Notes under the pieces: model-generated
Databases searched by the model: none
Told to the model about the DNA's origin: nothing
Seen by the model: the letters and a program-made list of their open reading frames with translations, nothing else
Made by a program: the position numbers and the translations under genes
Source: Diplocarpon mali
Taxonomy: Eukaryota; Ascomycota; Leotiomycetes; Helotiales; Drepanopezizaceae
Length of the DNA stretch: 27,188 nt
Direction of reading: 5' to 3'
NCBI GenBank assembly: GCA_024741835.1
Contig: JAENRP010000470.1
Location: forward strand, 1-27,188
Shown: in pieces, positions 11,511 to 19,748 of the stretch
Layout of the letters: each line of letters begins with the position of its first letter
Numbering within the stretch: position 1 is the first letter of the stretch

Positions 11511-11910
11511 AATCTAGAGAAAGGCAAGGCCAAGGAAGTCGTGGCCGTAGAATCTCCTGCCGCGTCCTCCTTAATAGCAGATGACTCTCTAGAGAATGAT
11601 AATAATAATAAAGAGGATGATAATAATAACGCTATAATATAAGTCTCCCTCTTTATCGGTAGAAGCCGTCAAACTATACTAGCATCTTTATAAAATACTA
11701 AAGCTCTTATAACACTAAGACCGGACTCTTCTAATACTAATAGTGAACTATTAAGAAGAAGTAGGCACTTTATAAAGAGAGTATTATCTAGTGATAGTTC
11801 TCCCTATCCCTTAAAGAGAACTAAGGAAAATTGATATCTAGATTAGTATTATTTTTAATTGTTTTTATAACTCTATAGCTTATTTGTTTGTTTTGCTAGT
11901 TTCGTTTTCT

Positions 11911-11935
11911 GACTCTTAGGCCCGGCCTATAGGTA
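11911..11935 (+). repeat. Palindromic module 8 (3' UTR), B-A' type
   Basis: This 25-bp copy begins GACTCTTAGGCC and ends AGGTA. It lies after the last recognisable frame, so modules are not limited to coding DNA. Confidence 0.75.
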
Positions 11936-11952
11936 AAAAGTGTATAAAAAAA

Positions 11953-11964
11953 NNNNNNNNNNNN
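11953..11964. other. Assembly gap (12 N)
   Basis: Twelve unresolved bases between an A-run and a T-rich run. The true length here is unknown. Confidence 0.98.
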
Positions 11965-12142
11965 CTCTTTTTTTTTCCTTTTACCTTTGATAATAATATA
12001 GCCCTAGTTTAGGCCTTTTAATATATTAGTTTTCTCGCACTTAGGGTTTGCTAGTGATTAATATGCTATTGCCTTAACCTATATTGTTTTATATTCTTTG
12101 CTAATAGTAGTAGGGGCTACTACTTTTGTTATTTAGGATATA

Positions 12143-12390
12143 TATAGAGACCTAAGATAGATAGGTCTTATGATATATATCATATGATCGGCGCAGGCTA
12201 GTAGGAGGATAAAAGGGCCACCTTCTATATATAGAGATAGCGCGTATCGCCATAGTACTAAATATACCCCATACTTGGGACTTATCCCTAACATCTTATC
12301 TAGGAGAGCCCGCTTGTGGTGCTTCCTCCTCTTGTTTTTAGGTCTTCCCTTAGGCCTATTCTTATGTTGTCTCCTCCCCAAAGTTTTATA
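12143..12390 (+). repeat. Gypsy-1 3' LTR (248 bp)
   Basis: This is the full-length partner of 605-852. It keeps more CpA/TpG than the 5' copy in places (for example CCCCATACTTGGG), so the two copies were mutated unequally. ATCC follows directly at 12391-12394. Confidence 0.92.
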
Positions 12391-12394
12391 ATCC
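12391..12394. repeat. Right target-site duplication of Gypsy-1 (ATCC)
   Basis: It matches 601-604 and marks the right edge of the Gypsy-1 insertion. Confidence 0.75.
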
Positions 12395-12659
12395 TAGTGC
12401 TTAAGATAGGTACTTATTAAGGGTAGAATTATTAATAGATTATTATCTTTAGTAATATAATAATTGCTGCTTTGCTATAACCTCCTTTTTAAGTATTGCT
12501 TAAGTAATAAAAAAAATGCAAGTATGCGTAAGTAAGTAAGAAAAGATAAAAAGAAGGTAGTAATAATAAGTATAGGAATATATCTTATAGTAAAAAAATA
12601 AAAAAATAAATAAAAAAATTACTAATAACTTGCAATTAAAAATATTAGATATTATTAAT
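12395..12659 (-). other. Copia-2 3' region, A-rich on the + strand, no gene
   Basis: This lies downstream of the Copia-2 pol stop. The + strand is A/G-rich with several A-runs (12500-12630). A purine-rich tract followed by TTATAG on the - strand (around 12476-12490) might be a polypurine tract and LTR start, but I found no partner LTR in the window. Confidence 0.4.
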
Positions 12660-13643
12660 CTAAGACCTTTTTAGGTTTAGTTATACCTTAATAGGCCTTT
12701 ATACCTATCCTTCTTTCTTAATAGTTATCGAATTAGTATCTACCAGTTGCTAAAGGGCCTGATTTGGATTGGCCTTTATTATAGCATTAGTAGGGTTGCT
12801 AGCGCTATTAATCTAATATATCTTTATAAGCTCCCTATTCTTATATGATTATTGAATAGCTATTATATCGATTATTAATTGCTTCTCCTTTATAGTGCCT
12901 AATTTGATAATATATTTATATAAGGAGAGGGAATCTGTATATATAATAGTAGGGAGGCGGGGTAGACTTAGCTTAGCTATTACTATATTGATTATTATAG
13001 CTATAGAAACTAGCATATTAATACCTACTACTATAGTATATAGTTTAAAGGCTAATATAGCTTTTGTTACTCTTTTATACTTTATTAAGCTATAGTATAG
13101 AATATTGCCTTTTAAAGTAAACTGCGATTCTCTTTCCTTTTTAATAGCTAATACAATAATATAGCCAATCTGCGAGCTTAAATCCTTATTATTAGTAAAA
13201 GATCTATTAATAAATGCGAATAGCTTAGCGTTTTATAAATTGATAGTAAGGTAGGTTAGGCCTCTTTTAGGGTTATTTCAGATCCATTTAAGTCACTTAT
13301 TCAAATTCTCTACATCTTAAACTATTAGATCCTAGTATTAGGCTATAGCTGATAAATTGAAGGAAGCTTTTAGCTAGCAGATTATAGCTAAATAAGCTCC
13401 TCTTACTCTTTACTTTAGGTATTATTACTTATAGCCCTTTTAAAAAGTATCAACTAGTTCTAGCCTTTAGCCTTGGCCCTTTTATCATATATATACCCTA
13501 TTCCCTTCTTAGGAAATAATATACCTATTGAAAGCTAGTAATTTAATACTTAATAGGTATTATATTAGCTTTATAAGGAATCTTACCCTTTTGATCTCGT
13601 CCTTCTCCTTTTTTAAAAAGTCTACTTTTTTAAGTATTAAAGT
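12660..13643 (-). pseudogene. Copia-2 pol C-terminal part: end of RT and RNase H
   Basis: The - strand reads a Copia RNase H: an F-I-N-R-S-F motif where F-V/I-D-G-S-F is expected (Asp to Asn), a conserved cluster of Ser, Thr, Lys, Cys, Lys and Arg, a T-D-S-L-S-L-Y motif, and the C-terminal N-P-A/T-x-A-M-T/I-K-A-N-P-N region near 12770. The frame ends about 12660. It resumes in phase at the AAAGT site from the RT segment at 19749 onward. RIP-type stops interrupt it. Confidence 0.82.
13639..13643. repeat. Target-site duplication of Copia-1, left copy (AAAGT)
   Basis: AAAGT directly precedes the Copia-1 LTR and is repeated perfectly at 19744-19748. Five bp is the usual Copia duplication length. 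Confidence 0.9.
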
Positions 13644-13838
13644 TATTGAGCTTAAGTGAGTCGGCGCAATAGGTAATAGAAACTTCTAGAGGTCGATGGT
13701 CGATATATTGGTAAGAGTTAGGGAAGGAAGGTTACCCCTTTCTTACTTATAGCTATATACATATTAACATCCTACTAACTAAGCAGTAGGGTCATATGAT
13801 AATATATTAGAGTAATAGCTATATTACCTATCTTAATA
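13644..13838 (-). repeat. Copia-1 3' LTR (195 bp)
   Basis: Aligned by eye to 19549-19743 it has about 19 differences, all transitions. On the + strand it starts TATTGAGC and ends CTTAATA, the RIP-altered form of TGTTGAGC...CTTAACA. Confidence 0.95.
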
Positions 13839-13847
13839 CCCCTACTC
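13839..13847 (-). other. Copia-1 polypurine tract
   Basis: On the - strand GAGTAGGGG abuts the 3' LTR, the expected position and composition for the plus-strand primer. Confidence 0.7.
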
Positions 13848-13975
13848 AGACCTTACTCTAATTGACCTATAGTTAGGAAAATAATAATTATCCTTTTGCG
13901 CTAATCTAACTCCTAGGTATCTCTTTAAATTAAAAATAATTAATTAATAGCAACCTCTATTGAAATTACCAATCC

Positions 13976-14141
13976 TACTTATAAGGTAGGACTAGGAGTT
14001 AAATTTCCAAAAGCGTTCCTTTATAAGACTATATGACTTAACTTGCGGTCTAGGCCTAGGAGTCGATTTAAAAAAAACTTTACTCTATAAGACTATATAA
14101 CCTGACTCGCAGGGTAGGCCTAGGAGTCGTCCTTAAGCCTG
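13976..14141 (-). repeat. Three 64-bp tandem units, each with a palindromic module (Copia-1 3' UTR)
   Basis: Modules at 13976-14000, 14040-14064 and 14104-14128 are exactly 64 bp apart. The intervening sequence also repeats, with shared stretches around TATAAGACTATAT. All three are A-B' on the + strand, B-A' in the element's sense. The units lie between the pol stop (about 14139-14141) and the 3' LTR. Confidence 0.8.
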
Positions 14142-15850
14142 CTAAGCCCCTACTGTCTTCTGCAACCTTAGTATATCTTTAAACGCTTTAAACTTTGTAA
14201 CTATCTCTAGTGGCTTTATAAATCCATCTGCTACTATTCGATTAGTTAGGATATAGGTAATCGATAACTTATTCTTTACAATAAGGTCATAGATGAAGTG
14301 GTAGGCAATATCGATATGTTTCGATCGCTTATGCAAGTGTAGATTCTTTATAAGTGTAATCGCCTTTGTATTATCTACTTAAAGATTAATACAGTTCCTA
14401 TCTTATCTAATATACTTAGTAAAACCTATATCTTTTAGAACTTGGGCGATCTATAATCCTTACTTGCAATTTAATAATATTAATATATATTTAGCCTTAG
14501 TGCTTGCGGTAGCCACTGATTTCTGCTTCCTACTTCCTTATAATATAGGTCTACTATATAGTATTACTACGCTTCTAAATATACTTTTCTAACCTTTTAT
14601 ATTTGCCTAGTTAGAATCGGTATATACCTTAAGCTTTGCGCTTATATATTTCGTTAGTCTGTATCTTACCTTCTATATGATTATCGATTGAAGGTACCTT
14701 CTAAGTCGCTTGACTACATTCTTATATCGAATTGTCAGATCCTTTAAGTTCTGACTAAGTTACCTAGTAATAAAGGCGATATCTGGTCTTATATATACTA
14801 TAGTATATATAATCGCTCTAATATCCTATTAGTACTTCTTTAAATCTCCTCTTTGTTTATTTTCATTAGCAGGCTCTAACTTATTATACTTTCCTTTAAT
14901 TAGAGTACGCTTTGGCTTAAAGTTGGGAGCATAAGTAGAGAGTCCCATTCGGTCTAGGATCTTCTTAGTATACTACTCTTAATCTAACTAGAGTTCTCGA
15001 GTAGAGCGGTTCTTTATAATATAGATGCTGAGGATCTTATAAATTCCCCTTAGATCCTTAGTATTAAAACGTTTCCAAATTGTTATAAAGAACCAATCTA
15101 ATTGAGTAGTTGTTTTCGCAGCTATAGTAATATCGTTAATATATAGTAGCAACTTAATTCTACGCTTAGTATAGGTAAATAGATAAAGGTTAGCTAGGCT
15201 TTGAACAAATCCCATTTCCATTAGAGTAGAGCTATATAAGAGGTTCTAATTATAGGCTGATTGTTTGAGCCTATAGATACTACAGAGTATACAAAGGGAG
15301 TGGCTAGCATATATAGGAATACTATTAGGTCGGGAGAGAAAAATCTATTCTTTTATAGTCGCTTTAGTAAATACATTTTTAATATCGTACTATCTGTATT
15401 TAAGGTCCTTAACGGCTACTATTGCTATGAATATGCAAAGGGTATCTATGCGAACTATTAGCGCGAACGTATTAAAGTAGTCTTCTCTATACTATTAGGA
15501 GAAGCCCTTAGCTATAAGCCTTGCCTTGTAATATTCTAGGGTCCTATCTGCATATATCTTGATTATAAAGACCTACTTTATTAATACTAGGTTTACGTCC
15601 TTTAGCGTTGGTTCTTCTATTTATATGCCATTTGCAATAAGAGAGCTTATCTCCTCTTAGATTGCCTCATTCTATACTGCTCTATTCTCCAAGTTGTTAA
15701 TAGCTTTGTTATACATCTTTAAAAGAGAGATTTTCATTATCCCCTTAGCGGCTAGGAACGCATTATTTTTATTAAAGCTCTATTGGAGTTTAAGCTTATA
15801 GATCCTATATGCTATTATGGCCTAGATACGCTTGGACTCGCGTTCGTCTA
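14139..15850 (-). pseudogene. Copia-1 pol C-terminal half: RT and RNase H
   Basis: The - strand reads a Copia reverse transcriptase. A Y-K-A-R-L-I-A-K-G-F motif lies near 15510-15540. The polymerase motif Y-V-D-D reads Y-I-N-D near 15130-15145, with G-F-V-Q-S-L-A upstream and R-F-N-T-K-D-L downstream. RNase H follows: a T-D-S-N motif, a region resembling S-V-A-A-T-A-S-T-K-A, and the C-terminal motif R-S-K-H-I-D-I near 14320, with I-V-A-D-G-F-I-K-P near 14215-14240. The frame ends at about 14139. Upstream is a Glu/Ser-rich integrase-RT linker (about 15850-16100), typical of Copia polyproteins. Stops are TAA/TAG. Confidence 0.9.
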
Positions 15851-16149
15851 AGGTGTCTTCCAGTTCTAGGTCTCTATTCCTCTTTAAAGGCGTAGGTTCG
15901 GCTATAGGTTCTATAGGCTTATCATTTAAGGAACCGCTTTCTAATAGTAGAGGCTTATCGTTACTTATACCTATTTCGGGAATATCCTTTACTATAGGTG
16001 CTTTAACTAAAGGGATAATGATATTAAAGTTATTCTATACTTTAGGCAGTTCGCAAATAATAGGAATAGTCTATTCGGCCTTTAGGTAATTAGTAGGTTA
16101 TCGATCAGCAAGTACGCTTAATGTACTTAAGCTTAAAGAGAAAGGTTAT

Positions 16150-17110
16150 TAGTTCGGCTTGATAGTATTACTATTAAGTGGTATACCTTGCGAATCTCTA
16201 GGTATGCGGAGCTTTAAGGATAGCTCCCTCCTATTTTGAGATTTATCGAACTTAACTATTAAGAATATGATTACTCGCCCTAGGTCTAGCGTGTATACTA
16301 TCTATTGCTTTATTATCTATTTAATATACTTAATAAATATATACTCTTTACCTCGGTCTATTAGCTTCTTGCTCTTTATACTTGCGGGCTAGGACTTCGG
16401 GCTGATATAAGAGTAGCAGACGCTTTTAAAGACGCAGATATGGTCTAGGCTTGGTTTCTATTTAAAATATACTTTATATAATGATATTTAAGTGCTATTG
16501 ACTATTAGTCCACTACCTATTCTATTTTGTAGGTATGCGTTTGCCTTAATCGTAAGGTCCTAGAATTCTAATAGTAGGTCAGCATCTTGCAATAGAGTGC
16601 GATAATTAGTCTCTACTTACTAAATGCTTCGCTCGGCGATGCTATTTTAATAAGAACCTTTATATATTATAGTTAGTTTATAACAAACTCTTTGTTTTGC
16701 CTATTTGTTAAGCTTTACTTTAATCTCTAATGCGTTATTAGACCTAATAGCTATTAGCTTCAACTAGGTCTAGCGTTCCTTTATTACTTTTTAAGTTTCT
16801 AGCTTTTCTATAAGCTTAGATTTAGTCCTAGCGCAAATAGTCTATATCTACTAAGTGGAATTATCTACTATTTGAGAAAACTAATTATTTCCTCTAATTG
16901 AGGTCGTAAATAGTCTAGCAGTATTAATAGATATTAGCGCTAGTATTAAATCTTTCTATAGACTAAGCTTAGTTCGCGTCCGATTTCAAAGTTTTATTAG
17001 CTTACAAATTCGGCATATTAAGCGATCCTTTAGTACTTAGATCTTCCGTTTTAAGATTAAGACTTTATATAAGCCCTTTAATTTCTTTAGCCTTAGATAT
17101 ACGAATCTTC
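16150..17110 (-). pseudogene. Copia-1 integrase
   Basis: The - strand reads the zinc-binding C-x2-C (Cys codons at 17013-17015 and 17004-17006). The core follows, with the second acidic residue in A-I-R-S-N-N (Asp to Asn at 16737-16739) and the Glu of I-A-E-R at 16632-16634, the usual spacing. A one-base frame slip lies between those two motifs. The C-terminal part has a region reading V-F-x-x-V-C-Y and ends near 16150. Inactive. Confidence 0.82.
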
Positions 17111-17239
17111 TATATATTAGCTAATACCTTAATAGGCTTTTGGCTTTTAATAGCTTTAATAGCCTATTATCAGTCGATGCTTTATTATTAGCAGCTAAAA
17201 AGGACTAGTAATAGCAGTTTAAGGTTTTGCCGTTTTCTA

Positions 17240-17622
17240 ATTGCGAGCCTAGCTTAGGAGTCGTTTTTAGTAAAACCGCGAGATCTACTTGCGGTCCTAG
17301 CTTAAGAGTCGTCTCTAACGAATTTGCGAATTTCACTTACAGTCCTGGCCCAAGAGTTGTCGTTAGCAAATTTGCAAAATCCACTTGCGATCCTAGCCTA
17401 AGAGTTATTTCTACTAAATTCACTTATGATCCTAGCTTAAGAGTCATCTTCAAGGACACTTTACACTCTACTTATAGTCCTAGCTTAAGAGTTATTTTCG
17501 CGAATTTTACTTGCGATCCTAGCTTAAGAGTCCATCTATTCTCCCTATTTTTACTTAATTGTATTAAGGCAAAGAGTGCACTTTCTTTAAAGGAATCTAC
17601 TTATAAGTCTGGCTTAAGAGTC
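17240..17622 (-). repeat. Array of eight palindromic modules (Copia-1 protease-integrase spacer)
   Basis: Eight modules start at 17240, 17287, 17335, 17383, 17422, 17470, 17509 and 17599 (23-24 bp each, A-B' on the + strand). Start-to-start distances are 47, 48, 48, 39, 48, 39 and 90; the first becomes 48 if that copy is started one base earlier, and all are then multiples of three. In the sense (-) pol frame each copy reads T-L/P-K/R-x-G-x-Q-V, separated by about 5-8 residues with a recurring F-A or V-x-F-A pattern. The array therefore forms a repeat region in the polyprotein between protease and integrase. The opposite strand is also open across it, giving a 142-codon frame of T-C-D-P-S-L-R-V repeats that I regard as a shadow. 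Confidence 0.88.
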
Positions 17623-17649
17623 AATTTCTATAATATTACCTTTAAGATA

Positions 17650-18010
17650 ATATAAAGTCCATCTTTGATTTTAGCTTTAAAGATTACTTTATAGTTGTTA
17701 TTTATAAATTATATAAATTGATTATTGAAAACTCCTATACAATTCAACTCTATATAGATCTTATAGCTAGATAAAAGATTAATGCTTAGGCTAAGCATAA
17801 GGAGAACATTTTGTAAAAGGAAAAAAACACTAGCGATATTCATCTCTATTATACCTATCGAGTCCGCATATAACCTTCTACTACTAACCTTAATAGAGCG
17901 CCTTTTTATTTTAATAAGCGGGCCTTTAAATAAGTAGGGTTTATTAGTTATATATGCTATGCAACTAGTATCACTATATCAGTCGGATTCAAGGATCTTA
18001 CGGAGATCGG
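17650..18010 (-). pseudogene. Copia-1 aspartic protease
   Basis: The - strand reads S-D-T-S-C (Asp at 17970-17972), matching the Copia protease D-T/S-G-A-S-C signature with decay, followed by hydrophobic strands to about 17650. It would process the Gag-Pol polyprotein. Its C-terminal end runs directly into the module array. Confidence 0.7.
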
Positions 18011-18099
18011 CTTTTAAAATATAGGCATCTTTATTATAATTATCATTTGAATTATCGGAAGTGGATTTAGGTTCAAATGACCCACTATTATTATTAGAG

Positions 18100-19200
18100 G
18101 TATCTGCTAAAGTTTTAGCTAAATAGCCTTTTCCTTTGCCTTTTCTTAATAGTTACGGCCTTCGGCGGGATAAGGGCAGTTTGCTTCTTGACTTCTGCTT
18201 CGATTGCTTCTTAATATTAAAGCTAGCGACTATATTGATCAGTTGCCTTCTAACTTTACAATTAGTAATATTATAAGCACTATTATAGAAGTAGTATCCC
18301 CGATGAGCTTAAGGGCTTATCCTACGCTCCTTCCTCTTCTTAGGCTTATCGTTGCCCTATAATGCGGCATTTGCCAATTTAGAGCGTCCTTTAAGGTCTT
18401 GCTCAATAGTTCAAAGGAGGTCGATCTTCTTATAGATCTTAAGGTTAGGTTAGATGAGAAGAGATTGTTTCGTAATAGCGAACTTAAAAGGGAGGCTATT
18501 AAGTAAGAAACTAAAAAGCTGAGTTTCCTTAAAAGTCATAGCTATCCTAAGATCTGCGGCTTTTACTCTCCTCCTTACTTTATATAATATAGACTAGGTA
18601 GAGTCTATATTTATATCTATATCCTTACTATCTTTATCTTTTCTATATTAAAATAAAGTGATCTACTATAGTAGATGCTAGGTATTAAGGGCAGTTATTT
18701 AAGAGTATTTTACCTTTAACGTATCCTATCTTATCTTTGTATTATTATGAACTCGAACAAAATCTCGGTCTTCGTCGCTTAAACCTTTATTAATCTTAAG
18801 CTTGCATTTGGCTAAGGCTAGCCTATACTCCTTCTCCTTTTCTATATTCAAAATCTGCCTTTAGGATTCTTAGTTATTATCTACTAAAGCTCTTAGGCTA
18901 AGCTTATTTAATATATTTAGCAAATCCTTAGTAGTTGTATTAGCTATTAAAGTAGAAGTAGACGAATTAATAGAGGGAGTATAGGAGGCTATTCTCGCAT
19001 ATTCAATAAGTGTCTTTTAAATTGCTATTTCAATGCCTTTGCTCTTAAAGTAAAGCTCTAAATCGTCGAACTATTATTGCTAGTTCTTTTAAGAGAGTTA
19101 GAGGTCTTTAGGCTTAGTGTTTCGATCGGAATCGGATGCTATTGCCGTTTTAAATAGAATTGCGTTTAAAATCAAATAAATTAAATAGTTAAGGGCACTC
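18100..19200 (-). pseudogene. Copia-1 gag
   Basis: Nucleocapsid precursor of Copia-1 on the - strand. A gag-type capsid region (F-D-D-L-E-L-Y-F-K-S-K-G-I near 19040-19080) is followed by long helical stretches. A decayed zinc knuckle lies around 18258-18295, where Tyr codons stand for Cys/His and the last Cys (18258-18260) is kept; a Ser/Asn-rich linker leads to the protease. No original ATG can be identified with confidence, and the coding-like frame fades near 19200. Stops are RIP-type. Confidence 0.75.
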
Positions 19201-19258
19201 CTCCTATCGAAAAGTTGAAATGATTAAATAGCGGGTGTTATAGAAGTATTAAATAGGG

Positions 19259-19430
19259 AGGAAGTCCTCTTATTGAAAAGAGTTTTTAGGCTATAACGTA
19301 GGGAATCACACCTCTTATAAAATACAATAAAGCAAGGAATCACACCTCTTGCAGTACCAAAGGGGTTATAGAGCAAGGAATCACACCTCTTGTAATACGG
19401 GTTGGCTAAATAAGGAATCATACCTCCTAT
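19259..19430 (-). repeat. Short repeats in the Copia-1 leader
   Basis: The 15-bp core GGAATCACACCTCTT (+ strand) occurs at 19302, 19336 and 19377, with a variant at 19414 and a weaker one near 19262. Spacing is irregular (34-41 bp). Several copies are flanked by GCAAG/CTTGC, so each can form a small stem-loop. They lie between the primer binding site and gag, where packaging or translation signals occur in retroelements. Role unproven. Confidence 0.75.
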
Positions 19431-19533
19431 TCGCCGATTGCTCGCCTTTTACTACGAGTCTTATTCAACTTCCTACTAATAGTTGCAGCGCAAGTGCTTT
19501 CTAAAGGAAGTCAATAATCTATTATCAGTCTAT

Positions 19534-19548
19534 CCAGGGCTTATAACC
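19534..19548 (-). other. Copia-1 primer binding site, internal initiator-tRNA-Met type
   Basis: Directly after the 5' LTR the - strand reads GGTTATAAGCCCTGG. With one TpG-to-TpA change reversed it is GGTTATGAGCCCTG, complementary to the anticodon stem-loop of fungal initiator tRNA-Met (CAGGGCTCATAACC). Drosophila copia is known to use such an internal tRNA fragment as primer. Confidence 0.75.
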
Positions 19549-19743
19549 TATTAAGCTTAAGTAAGTCGGCGCAATAGGTAATAGAAACTTCTAAAGGTCG
19601 ATAGTCGATATATTAGTAAGAGTTAAGGAAGGAAGATTACCCCTTTCTTACCTATAGCTATATATGTATCAATATCCTACTGACTAAGCAGTAGGGTCAT
19701 ATGATAATACATCGGAGTGATGGCTATATCACCTATCTTAATA
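19549..19743 (-). repeat. Copia-1 5' LTR (195 bp)
   Basis: Partner of 13644-13838. On the + strand it starts TATTAAGC and ends CTTAATA. Confidence 0.95.
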
Positions 19744-19748
19744 AAAGT
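19744..19748. repeat. Target-site duplication of Copia-1, right copy (AAAGT)
   Basis: Identical to 13639-13643. It lies within the Copia-2 RT reading frame. Confidence 0.9.

Larger units (their letters stand above)
10650..11834 (+). pseudogene. Gypsy-1 accessory frame, second part; function unknown
   Basis: Frame 3 is open from about 10650 to a TGA at 11832-11834, again with only RIP-type interruptions. It probably continues the 8431 frame after a shift at module 6; together they would make about 1,130 codons. The first part has mixed composition. From about 11480 onward it looks disordered and acidic/Asn-rich (Asn/Asp runs near 11599-11632), and it ends with a Ser-rich basic tail. Module 7 (11486-11510) lies at the start of that tail. 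Function is not recognised. The disordered, charged C-terminus would suit a nucleic-acid-associated or regulatory protein, but that is inference. Confidence 0.5.
11835..12142 (+). other. Gypsy-1 3' untranslated region with an assembly gap
   Basis: This runs from the accessory-frame stop to the 3' LTR. It holds module 8 and a run of 12 N at 11953-11964 flanked by A- and T-runs. No classical polypurine tract abuts the 3' LTR; the nearest purine-rich stretch is a short GTAGTAGGGG around 12105-12116. Confidence 0.5.
605..12390 (+). mobile_element. Gypsy-1: 11.8-kb Ty3/Gypsy LTR retrotransposon, RIP-inactivated
   Basis: The element is bounded by two 248-bp LTRs in the same orientation (605-852, 12143-12390) and by ATCC duplications. 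Internal order on the + strand is gag with a zinc knuckle, retropepsin, reverse transcriptase, RNase H, integrase, then an unidentified accessory frame. Protease-RT-RNase H-integrase is the Ty3/Gypsy (Metaviridae) order. At 11.8 kb it is much longer than a typical fungal Gypsy of 5-8 kb, mainly because of the 3.4-kb region downstream of pol. All frames carry many TAA/TAG stops, so it is dead. Eight copies of the 25-bp palindromic module are spread through it. It lies at the 3' edge of Copia-2 and is probably younger than that element. Confidence 0.93.
13644..19743 (-). mobile_element. Copia-1: 6.1-kb Ty1/Copia retrotransposon nested in Copia-2
   Basis: Two 195-bp LTRs, a 5-bp target duplication, a primer binding site abutting the 5' LTR and a polypurine tract abutting the 3' LTR define a structurally complete element on the - strand. 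Order in sense direction is leader with short repeats, gag (about 19200-18100), protease (about 18000-17650), an array of palindromic modules (17622-17240), integrase (about 17100-16150), linker, RT and RNase H (about 15850-14142), then 3' UTR with three 64-bp tandem units. RIP stops run throughout. It is inserted in the Copia-2 RT-RNase H frame. Confidence 0.95.

Noticed and set aside
12895..13095. + strand open frame of 66 codons
   Set aside because: It lies opposite Copia-2 RNase H, which is the supported reading.
13901..13920. Half-site B-like CTCCTAGG in the Copia-1 3' UTR
   Set aside because: No matching second half; too short to call.
15261..15461. + strand open frame of 66 codons
   Set aside because: It lies opposite the Copia-1 RT, where the - strand reads conserved RT motifs.
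15832..16089. + strand open frame of 85 codons
   Set aside because: It is antisense to the Copia-1 integrase-RT linker, whose sense reading fits the Copia polyprotein.
16380..16405. Partial half-site A match in Copia-1 integrase
   Set aside because: Only one half resembles the module and the sequence fits ordinary integrase coding.
17240..17622. CRISPR-like array (regular repeats with spacers)
   Set aside because: Eukaryotic retrotransposon context, in-frame spacing, similar spacers and no cas genes; it is a protein-coding repeat.
17227..17655. 142-codon + strand open frame with T-C-D-P-S-L-R-V repeats
   Set aside because: It is antisense to Copia-1. The palindromic module is open on both strands, so the frame is a by-product of the array; the sense pol frame reads through the same DNA.
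19224..19421. - strand open frame of 65 codons in the Copia-1 leader
   Set aside because: Its repeated K-R-C-D-S-L peptide comes from the short leader repeats; there is no gag or other domain and it is out of line with the gag frame.
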